DNA of 64,000 nt from positions 82,098,126-82,162,125 of the forward strand of contig NC_133770.1 of the NCBI RefSeq assembly GCF_003597395.2, in the 5' to 3' direction. The translations under genes and the position numbers were made by a program. Below the pieces are notes generated by a model that was given only the letters and a program-made list of their open reading frames with translations, had not been told where the DNA came from and did not search any database. The DNA comes from Chelonoidis abingdonii. Its lineage: Eukaryota; Chordata; Testudines; Testudinidae. Positions 37,401 to 49,400 of this stretch are shown here, piece after piece (within the stretch, counting starts at the first letter, position 1; the number at the start of each line of letters is the position of its first letter).

Positions 37401-40400
37401 GGTGCCTGGCAGGTGAGTGAGGAGGACATTAGACAAGGCAGAGAATGATGAGAGCATGGAAATGCGTTTTAGCCACCAGGAGCGGAAAGAAAGATGTCTT
37501 GGAGAAAAGTGGCAAGATTTGTTGCCATCCTTGATGTGTGCGGAGAAGAAGAAGAACAAGAAAATGACATCAAGATTGTGAGCCTGGGGGACAGGGCTGG
37601 GAAGTTGGAGGTGTTATCGGCAGCAACAGAGAGCACTTAAGAAGGGAGATAAGTGGCTCAATTGGGGCTTTTTTTCTAATCAATTGCTGCCTCTTGGGCT
37701 TGCTGTTTCCTTTCAGATATCTCTAGTCTCCTCGCTCAGCTCCACGCAACCGATATTTTAAATTGTTCTGTGCAAACAACGTTGTTTTTGCTGATGCCAC
37801 AACTGATCTTATATCATTAAAAATGTATCATGCAGAGCTTCCACAGGACTTTTAGGAAGCCCTACTGAATCCCCAATTGCTTCAGCCTGTCAAAGATGGT
37901 GGTTGAGTCCACCACAAGACGAGGTCCAAAAGGAAAAACAAAAAAATCTGCTTTATTTATGTCACAATTTGTATTTTCCTGCTTGTCTGCTCTGTTGCTT
38001 TATCAAGGCATTCTTTAGTGCAGTCATTAGTATGGATGACTTAATGTTCTGGTGCCTTTACTTTTTTGTTTCAATGTGTGATGATTACATGGCATAGTCT
38101 ATACGCTGCCTTTAACTGTGAAAAGCCAAATACTTATCAGCATACTTTGTGTTCCTTAAGATCAAACAAACAAACCATGTTAATGCAATATTGAGGTTGA
38201 AAAGATCACAAGAGCCAGGAAATACAAAAGTTAATATTAAAAAAACCTCTCTATGTAGCATGTGTTAAATACATATCTTAATGAATGCACTATATCTGGC
38301 AAAGTTGATATTATTGAGGGAACCATAACTTTTGAGTTTTGTGCATTTGATTTCTCAACCTTAGCAATTTACTTAAAAGAATAAGTGAAACAAAAACATT
38401 CTTTTTTCTCCTAGGCGCTACAATAATAAATATTACTAATAAATCAAATCTATTTAGTTACTTCATTAACTAAGAACAGGGCTTTTCCCTGCTTTTCTCT
38501 GCTGTCAGCAGATGCACTGGATTTTATTCTGTTTCATGCACCTTCAATAAAATTCTTAGCTAGAAGTCCCTGGCCCTGAGAGGAACTGATTATCTAGAAC
38601 TCCGACTAAAGCCAATGGGAGTTGTAGGTGCTCAGCATTTGGCGTTATGAGGCCATAAGTCCCATAGCACATTAGACAGAAGTAAACTACTTGATTTTGA
38701 CAGGTTGAATTTACGGAGAAAGTAGATAGAAAAAAATGTTTTACACTGAAATTCAGCAAATTTGATTTATAAGTCCACAAGAGACAACAAATATGCAATT
38801 ATGTAATGTCATCTTTAGAGTTATTTTTCAAAGTACAACTGCACTTTAGAGCACATTTTGAGCATTAAATTCATAGTTTTCCAGCAACACTGGAAAACTT
38901 GTACTTTTTCCAGATACTATATACCTACATTATGTCAATATTATTAAAAATGCATCTGTTGTGATTAAGTTTGCTATGTAAATATGTCAACAATTTTTTT
39001 CCTGCAAATACCACAATATGATCATTCATTCCCATTGAACAGTGACATGTGATAAGGTGCAGACAAGTATTCATAATGCATGAGATCCTCACCTGCACTC
39101 TGGCCCCTTGATGCTGTGTAAAAGGGATGTAGGGGCATAAAAAGGGCCAAACCTCCCCATAACTAATAGGTAAAGGATTCTCCTGCTGCTAGCATTGCAA
39201 AGTCAGCTCTGAAGGTGCCTCTCAAAGACCCTCAACACATGCCTCAGAGGGACAGGCATGTCAAGTGTGGGGTCAGAGTATGCTGTGATAATGCTGGGCA
39301 GCACAACAGCCCACAGGGCAGCCTGCAGTGGTTCCTGGAACTTAGAGAGGATCTCAGAGCTGTGTTAGTAACACCAGAGGCATCCAAGCCCCTGGGGCAT
39401 CTTAGGATCAGGAGGGCGCAAAGATGGCTTAAAGCCACTTTAGATCCAGCCCCCTACGATTTGAGAGTTCTGCGCTGCACCTGTTAGAGGCACAGCACAG
39501 AACCTCACCCAGTATGCTTTACTTTTCTTCTGTACAAAGTATGTCTTTCAACGACCAAAAAGGAGATGCCATGAAACAAGAGTAAAAAAATCCTTTAACT
39601 TAAAAACCCTGTAGGAGTAAAGAAGAAATACAGGAGTCCCAAGGACTGAATACTATTTCCTGGATCTAGTTGACTTGTATCGTTCATCTTTGTTGTGTCA
39701 AAATGGCTTTTAATTGTGCTTTCCCTACACAGGTTCTCAGAATTATAAGACGTGTCAAAGTGTTGGTACTTGAATTCTCCATCGTTAGAAGCTTATGTAA
39801 AGAAAGGACAGAGGAATGTTTAGAAAAGCTACAGAAGCACAATTATTATGTGGCCAAGAACAAACTGTTGATGGATCCATACTCTCTCATTAGAACTTTA
39901 CGCGAAGGGTAGATACTCTCTGTGAAATACAACTGATCTCCCAGATGGTACTTTGAAGTTCTCTACAATACGGGACATTCAGACGCTGGAGAAGTTATCA
40001 GACAGCCAGGACATTCACACTTTTGTACAACAGGTCTTCTGTTTTTAGAATACCAGGAAAGACTCTCTCTGGAGTAACCGTTACACCAGACAAATATGTA
40101 ATTTTTACTGCAACAATACAACCTTTAGTCACTGCTGTATACCTTTCTGGAAAGGTTTCCGATGATTATTTAAGGCTGTGTTTACACTAGGAGCACTTTA
40201 CTGGTATAAGACTATTGGTACACTATACTGGCAAAGCACTCCTAGTGTGGGTGCAGCTATACTGGAAAGCTGCAGCTTGTACCAGAATAATAAAATCTTT
40301 CACACCTCTACACCCTGCACACTCACGGAGTGAAAACAAGCTATACTGGTAAAAGTGCCATTTGGTTGGTGTAACTGTCTACAGTAGGGGGTTCTACCAG

Positions 40401-43400
40401 CACAGCTATGTCACTAAAGGATCACACTTCCTCACAACTATGCCAGCAGAGCTCTGTAGTACATACCTAGTTTAACTAATATTTGTTTTCTAAACTGTAT
40501 AATAAGAACCATACCAGATAATTCGTTTACTAACAATGTATTTCCCTGCAGTCTGCTTGTTTGGTTGGTTTTATGTATTTGAAGAATTTTCAAAATAAAA
40601 AATTAGATATAAACACAGTGAGAAAGGACAGAAATTGCAACTAACAAACCCTCAGACTTCAGCGTGGTCTTTCGATCAACATCCTGGTGTTCACTAGATT
40701 AGAAACCGCGCAGAATGAATATAATCTGCTCCTACAACCAACATTCAGATTTTTGAAAAGTAAAAATGTCATAAAGTGACTAGTATAAGTCAAAGAAAAT
40801 CTTGCTGAATAATATAGGATAAATAACGTAGGCTGAGCCCATGAGAAAACTAGCTGTATGGACCAGAGGGAAAAGACAATGCAAAGGAAACATCAGAAGT
40901 GGAGAAAGGAACAATATGGTCTAAATATACAACATATGCCTAGAAAGTACCTGACTTTTCAGTAAAATATAAACTAAACAAAAAAAGAAAGTTCCTCGCT
41001 TCAACTGCATTGTCCACAATATACCCATGGAGTGCACCACTCGGGTGGAAGGGATTTGAGCAGAGACTCTGTGCATCAATCCCCAATAGGCCTAACTTTT
41101 GGGCACAGATACAGAAACACTGAGATTAGGAGCCTGCTGCTGCTTAAGTAGGAGATTTATTTAATTTAGGCACTCAATCCTTCTTTGCCGCCCAAGATAC
41201 CTGCATAATAAATATAGCAACTACATGGCAGTGTGGTCCATATTGTGCAAATTTGATCCCTATCCAATTATTTGATGGATCTCAGACCTAAAGCCTTTCT
41301 GTTGGATGAGATAGCCAGCCAACTCCTGTTCCATCCAACTGTGATGATGTGCCTCTTGTGAGTTAATGTTATTTTTATGGAGAAAGAGTCTGAAAGAGAT
41401 TAAATTATCAGCAAAATAGGGATGCTCACGTGCAGAGAAATGGGGACAGTTTGAATGACTACGTCCATGTAAGAAAATAAATAATTCACTAAGAATCCTT
41501 AAAATAAGATACATAGACTATAAACCAGCAGTCATGTACTAGCCTTTAATGCTTTGAAGTTCTTATGTATCTTCGTAAATGAACAATTATAAAACAAGTA
41601 GATTAAAAAAAAAAACACCCTTTACCTCTCTTAATGTCATCCAGCTGAGGTTCAGGTGAAGGGTTGTCTTTCAAAGGGGAGGTTTTGGGCCCAGCTGCTG
41701 GCTTGGATGGAGCTTTGAACTGTGAGGAAGGCTGGGAGGCTCGAGCAGCCTGCTGCTCTATTCGTGCCTGGATCTTACTGCTGCCCTCAGCTCTGAAACA
41801 ACATAAAAAAACAGTCAGTAGTGCCATAAAGCTGTGTTCATTTGTTCCAGTAAAATCTGTATTAAAATATATTTAATGAGTTCAGACTGAATACAAATTT
41901 ACTTTGCATCCTGTAGAGCTATACAGTGAATTATGGATTTTAAATACAATACTGCTAAAAAACCTACACTGCTTTGGGAATCAGCATCACCACTGACTTC
42001 CATGGGAAGCATGCCATAAAGTGACTGTAGAGTGAGGTCCTTACTAACTGTGCTCCAGATCCATGTGAGGTTTAGCAATATCTTGTTCTCTGTTCAAACA
42101 GCAGTAAAGGTTTTTCATTTAGCAAAGAACATTTTCTTAATACAATCAGCAACTATAGTACAATACATTTATATAGCACCTTTCATCCTGAATGATCCCA
42201 AAACTCTTCACAAACATTTAGACATGAAATACAGAGGGATCACTTCATCCATCATTGAAATGGAGCTAACTATTAGAAGATGCATAGCAAGACTACCGAG
42301 CATTTTACAACAGGAAGTATCCTCTTTGATTACATGCAGTATATCATCAGATGAAAGTTACTATATAAGAGCAGAGAATTGTTACCAATATTGATTTATG
42401 CTCTTGAAACTACAGAAGGAATTTATATGGGAAGAATGTAATTACTCCACTTTGAATTTTAGACTAAAACCCCTTCTCTTGCCAAGTGTGCCAAGGGATC
42501 TTTAAAGACCAAAGTGATCATGACAACAGCTTGACATTTCTTCTGAATGACATGACCTCTAATAGCACAGTGCCCTGGAACATCATGCTCATGCACTTGT
42601 AGGGCATTGTCTCAGCGGAAAGTGTGGCAACTGTTGAATCAGTACCCTCATGTACAACAGCCTGGATTTGTTGTTTGGAGATCTCTGATCTAGTTGCCAA
42701 GCATGGTCCCAGCCTGCATCACTATAAAGTTTCAGTGAGTCAAAGTTTTTACGGCTGCAGTAATACAATATTTTAAATGTGTCATGTTTTAAAAAAATAT
42801 TTAATAATGGCATGCTCTACAAAACTTATCTAATATGCATTCCCCACTGCTAAAAGAACTTGATTCAGAGATTTCAGGTACTTCAATTAGCACTACTCTG
42901 AAAGATATTTTATCTGAATACTTTCTAGAGTGCCATTTGTGTACTGAGGTATGGCGATTAGATTAGACAGAAGTTCTGATCTCAGCAGTTTTTAGGCAAT
43001 TACCCACAATACTGTTTATTTCTGCAGCATTCATTTTTTCAGAATCTTTTGCCCATGAAGGGTTTGGATTTTTGCTCTGTTTATCTCCTTGATGCATCCA
43101 TGTTTCCCCACTCTAATTGTTATATATAAATACACTTCTAGGTCCATTACGTGCAACTTCACTGTCCACTTGACAGGTTACCAGTTCCATCTTCTTCAGA
43201 AAGAAATCATTGAAAGCCATCTAATCTTTTGACCAGTTTCTAAACTCTCATCCACCAATACTGTTCAATCATGAGTTACAATTATCACCGTTCAATAACA
43301 GAGAATCCACTAATTCTTTACACTGTGCTACATACACACACTGGAGATTTCCATATTTAGGCATGATAATTGTCCTCATAAAGTCCAGGAAACTCAGTAA

Positions 43401-46400
43401 TTAAACAATACTGCTAATTCTCAAAACTCATAGCCATAGCTAAAGGTGACACTATTAACATGACTCTCTAGCAAGAATTCTTCTTATTAACTGTATGTGC
43501 CCCAGTTTTACCTTGTTTTCTTGACTTGAATGCTGCTACTAAGTTTTTCCAGCACATATTCCCCAGTGTCATGATTGATAATAAGCACACAGTCCTTCTG
43601 ATATGGTCTTTTATTTCCTTTGAACACAGTCATTGGAGGAGTTGAGCCCTGGTGTCAAAGAAAAAGCACACATTCATTTGCTTATACCCACACTATACAA
43701 GCTATTTATACACAATAAGTCTATATGCATGCTTCTGTCCTAATATCAAGAAATCATCATTTACTTTGGATTGAAAGTGTTTGTTAATTTCAAGAAGGGA
43801 TGAATACATTTATATGTATTACATCAGATTCTTCCTCACTCATTATTATGCTTTTAATCATTTTATGTGGCTTTGCAGTGAAACACATCTACCCTTTGGT
43901 TACTATCATTTACAGTTCTACTTTCCATCATGTTAACAACTAAATTTTATTAGTTTGCCCTGATAAATATCAAAAACCTCCTTGATACTTCTACCAGCTC
44001 TGAAAATCCTGGGTTTGGATACTGAATATAAATCTAATTACGCATTCAGTGAAATTGTGACCTGATGAAATGTATGTGTACCCAATACATCATTTAAACT
44101 GCCTTTATATTTAATCCAGCAAATAAAAAACAACACCTCTTTTCTATGTTATGAAGCAAATATCACATGCCATACATTAGCAACAACTGATTTAAAAAAA
44201 ACAAACAGCTTGTTTGCTTGGCAAAACTATTGCATGAAGACCTACATTCTGGAGCAATCTGGGGGGTTCTCTATGATACTAATTAACATTGGGTGAATCA
44301 AAAAGTTGATGCACTTAGTATAAGGGATGTACAAAAGTATACTTTCTACTGTGAAACCTACTCAGATTTTATCCATACAATATCCATACAGAGAGAGGTG
44401 AATTGTACTTACTTACAAGTGAAGAAGAGAGTCCTGCTTCAGAGAACAGAAAGCAATCTTTACACATGTTCTTGGGAAGCACCCTGAATTGAAGACAGTG
44501 TGCAAAAGCACAAGCTTCCACTCCCATCCCTCTTCTAAAGAAAATATAATGTCTTCACGCTTAAACTAAAATTTTAAACTCTCCGCACTATCAAAAATAG
44601 GATACACACACTAATTTAAAATGGTTATGGAACAATACAGACTGCCTACATCTGGATTCTTCAGAGATGTTACAGTAATACAGGTTCCAATTTGGATAAG
44701 ATCATATTCTCATATAGTCATGCCTTCACAGATATTTATAATATTACTACATTAAGAAACTGAAAAGTAAAAAAGGATTGAAGAGAATATAAAATAAGCT
44801 GGAAGTTAAGTCCTGGTCATCCTTGACAGATAAAGAGAAGTTAGACAACATATAAAGCACAAATATAATGGAAATTATGATAAGCTTATATCCCACCATT
44901 CCCTATTTTGTGGAAAGCCTGGAATTTAAAGAAGAGCATAATCTTTGCTGAGAAATAAAGAGAAGAAACTGAAAATCCAATGAAGCACATCAACAGTCCC
45001 TCTCACATGCTTAAAATTAAGCAGGTATGTAAGAGTTTGGAGTACTTAAATACTAAGCAACAGAAACTAAAATGCTATGTTACAGACTATTCTGTTACAA
45101 AGGCCAGAAAACACCTACTGAGTGAAAGAGCTAAAGTTTAACAGGATTGTGATGAAACCCATAACTAAAACAAGAGACAAAAATAATTCCTCAACAACTA
45201 TTTGACCATCAAATATTAAACCACTTCATCCACAAAGCACCGTAATCGCTGAAACTGTCCACACACTGGAAGAGACACAAAAAAATCTCCTTCAAACAGT
45301 GGTACCGTCAGAGATAGCAAAACTTCAAATGGCAAATTGGAACCTGAATCCCATCCAGTTGTTAGGCACTTAGGCCAGGTCTACACTGCGACTTTAAATC
45401 GGTTTAATGGCCGATATACCGATTTAACGCTGTATCCGTTCACACGACGTCGTCATTAATATCGAGTTAAACGCGCTCCTTAAATCGATTTCGGAACTCT
45501 TCCAAAGAGGCAGAGTAGCGCTATTCGATAGCGATAACGTCGGATTAGGGTATCGTGTGGACGGCAATCGACGTTATTGGCCTCGGGCGGCATCCCAGGT
45601 GCAGCACTGACTCGCTCTGGACAAGCAAGCTGAACTCGGATGCAGCGGGCAGGAAAACAGGAAAAGCACCCGCGAACTTTTGAATTACATTCCTGCTTGC
45701 CCAGGCGTGGAGCTCGTCAGCAACGGCTGGCGATGCAGTCTGAAAATCGAAAAAAGAGCATCCAGCATAGACCGTACGGAGATACAGGTCTGATCGCTGT
45801 ATGGGAGAGACAAATCTGTTGTATCCAGCCTGTTACAGAACACGAATGCCAAAGCGTGTGAATAAAAAACTCCAGATACACAGCGCTTGCGTGACAAGCG
45901 TAACGGGAAGCCAGAGACCAAATGGACGCTCATGAAGGGAGGGAGGGGGTACTGAGGACTCCAGCTATGCCCACAGTCCACAAGCAGTTCTCTAAAATAT
46001 TTGCATTCTTGGCTAAACTCCCAATGGTGTAAGTTCAAACCATGTGCCTGGGCGTGGTTCAGGGAACAGCTCCTTCAGTTTATCCCCCCCCGCCCACCAT
46101 CGTGAAAAAAGAAGGACAAAGATTGCTGTGTGCTATGGCGTTGCTCATATGCACTCACACGCGAACAACGGCGCACGCAAAGAGTTGTCTGCTGCCTTCA
46201 CAAAGGGAGGCGTGAGCTGTACCCAGCACCCCGGGCAATGTTTTCTGCCCCATCAGCACTGTGGCTTCACATGGAAGTTGGGAATCTATGGGATAGCTGA
46301 GAAACAGATAACCACAGTGCACCGCTCCTGAAATCGATGGTAGCTTTGGACCATGGACGCAAACAATCGATTTCGGGATCCCACTGTGGACGCGCTAAAC

Positions 46401-49400
46401 CAATTTTATTAGATCTGTTCTGTAATATCGGTTTAAGCTAATTCGAAATAATCGTGCAGTGTAGACGTACCCTTAGTGCAACTGTTTGTTGGAATATGAG
46501 AAATAAAGCAGGATCCAGATGATCAGTGAACCTTCTTATATTGTTTTATCAACATTTCAAGAAAGGAAAGCTTTGAGATCACATATCCCATCCTTTTTCA
46601 GAGAATTGTCCATTTAACTAGATTGAAAGCAGCCACAATGCATATGTTGCTCCAAATCAATATTGACTATGTTCAGTTTGGTTAACTGGAAAACCCTCTA
46701 GAATATAGAAGAGACAGGTCAAGCTGAAAACTGTCCATTCTCATAAAATATTACATTAAAAATAATCTTATCAGAACAGACATCTGGAAAGGGGATGCAC
46801 TACAAACAATCTTATTCACTCCCTTCAAAAATATAGGAACAATACACTTCCCAGTCAAAAGGGAATATTCCAATTCAAAAGGCAGCATTACTAGCATTAA
46901 TTATATTGCTTCTGCTCTCAGAATGACTTCAACAAGATCAGTATACTATATAAATTAAATTGAGGTAATATTTCATATAAGAGTGAAGAAGGTAACATTA
47001 TTTAGAAAACTTTCTTGGGAGCAGATCCTCCCCAGTGTAAATCATCAGCTCCATCCATAATTTTTCCAGCTGAGGATCTGCCATTTGGATTCCAACCTGG
47101 CAGAAAACTGTTGTCTATCTATACTAAGCCTATCTATGTTGTTTATAAATTCACATATGCTGGATTGGTAATTAGCAACAGCTCTAGCTAATATACAAAT
47201 CCAGTTCCAGAACACAGGTGCAGTTTTTGTTTTGTTTCAACTCTTTATTATCAAAATAGAAATACGTACAATAATTTGTCCATATTCTTTACTGTCACTT
47301 GTCCATTATCCTTGCACAATAAATCTTTACTATACAATTTCTGGAGGGATTGGATTTAACCTCATTGCAACTGACTAGGAATCCTGGAGTAGCTTCTGCA
47401 AACATGGGGTGCAGGATGTTGTTTGTATAGCTTTCAGCAACAGAAAAAGCAGTTTCAAAGGCATAACTTCAGTCTTTTGAAATTGATTATCCTGAGTCAA
47501 GGATAATCAGACTCCCATACTTAAAATGCAGAACTAAAAACTGATGGAAATTAGGTGGGGCCCCAGTCAGGATTAAAAGTCTTTTTGTACTTCAAAGAGT
47601 ACCAAGGAAGATTAATTGTAAACAAAGTAGATTGGACGTTTAAAGAAATACTTTATAGCGATTCCATTTTACAGCCCTCTCCCAGAATGCTATACTGAAA
47701 TGCTAGTAGAAAGACAGTGGAAAAGCTGCTCAAACAGTGGACTCATTTGTTTTAGCATTGTGATCAAAGGTGAAGAGGACAGATTTAAGTCCATTTATAG
47801 TAGAATGTTCCTGGCTAGCAGACACTAAAACTACACGATGAGAATTTGCTATGAAGTCAAAAAGTAAATTTGCATCATAACACAAAGTAAACTTACTGGA
47901 ATATGTGGCAGTGTAATTGTTACTTCATCTCCTTTACCAACCTGGAGCTCCCCCTCACAAGATGTGTCTATAGATGCTGGTTTAAAATCATCTGAAGAGG
48001 AAAATAAGTGGTATTAAATACATTTCTCATCTAAATAGTTTCTAGAGAGTTCCATGGTTTCTCTTCTGAGGTAACTCATCTCCTGCTTTATTTCTGATGA
48101 GAAGGAATGTAAAATGTGGGCTAATGCTACTATTTAAAGAAGAGCTGGACTAATGCATAGGCACAATAGTTCTAATTCTGTGGATACCTGCTCCTTAAAT
48201 CATGTGATTACCTCAGATTTTAATCTTTCAATTTTTTAAAAAAGGAAGTTTCTAGCCATTCTGGTCAAGGAAAAGCTTCAACATGTGACCCAGGTATAAC
48301 CAATGCGTGACATTCGAGTCTGAAGACAGTTTGAAACAAGCAGCCAACACATCATGTGAGTGCGGGTCACTTGCCAGGATTATCCAGGCATATTCTCACA
48401 TACTCCGTTCCCTGCCTTTGCAGGGGCCTTGGGCACTGGTGCATCTCGGTCCCTCCTTTTCTCTGCCTGTGGCACATAACAGTCTAGTCTCCTGTGGGCT
48501 GTACTACTTTAGTCTAATTTCAGTTGTTGGGTTTAGTCAGTGGGCGTTGGTGGCCTGTGATATACAGGAGTCAGACTAGATGATTTAGTGATCCCTTCTG
48601 GCCTTAAACTCTATGACTCTAAGTGGTGAACTGCTCCACGTATCTCAACAGATTGTTAACTGTAAGACTGAGTAGTTTGTGGGGAGACCTGCCATCATGA
48701 CCTCAGAACTCTCTGTCTCACAGAAGCAGAAGAATTCAGTGAGCCCAGCTCAGCTAGCCATGCAGATACACCCTTGCTGTGGTAAGTTCTGGTCAGGGCC
48801 CCAAAGCTTCTACCTCTACTTCTCTAGGTGGGAGAGGGGAGCAGAGAGAAGGCCTGCATGCTATTGTCCCTATTTGTATGGGAGAGAGGTCCCCTGACAA
48901 AGCCATTCCAGATGGAGGGTGGGAGCATGACACAGTCAGAATATGCCTAAAGCAATTTAAAGCCCAAAGATAGTCCTGGTTTATAGGGGGTTACTTTGAA
49001 TAAAACGTACTTTGCGTCTCTGAGTAAGTGTAAAGTAATATCTCCAGTAACTTTTCTTAATATATTTACATATTTTCTATTAATTATCCTACCACACTAC
49101 TGAGCCATAAAGGAGACAAAAACAGATGATCAGAATGTATGAAGTTCAGACATGATTTAGACAAAACTGCAAAAGTAAAATCAGAACATGAACCAGATAT
49201 GAGTATGGGAGATAATGCCATTTTCATAAGAGGGCACTCAATTACAATGTCTAAGCATACAAAAAAGTGGGGCATGGATCAACCTTCACATCGCACTCCC
49301 CGGCAATACCCAGCCTGGGAAAGCTAATGATCCAACCAGCAAAACAAATTTGGTAATTAATCCTGGCCACATGCCACCTGAGGTACATTGCACATACGCT

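Larger units (their letters stand above)
32912..41625 (-). other. EAF1 intron 4
   Basis: This 8.7-kb intron holds a foldback (33310-33402), a MIR-like SINE, a solo LTR, a LINE fragment and a DNA element, listed separately. Between 37640 and 40170 I see mostly unique DNA plus an unassigned GC-richer stretch at 39060-39510. An open frame at 39670-39912 is discussed under findings. Confidence 0.75.
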
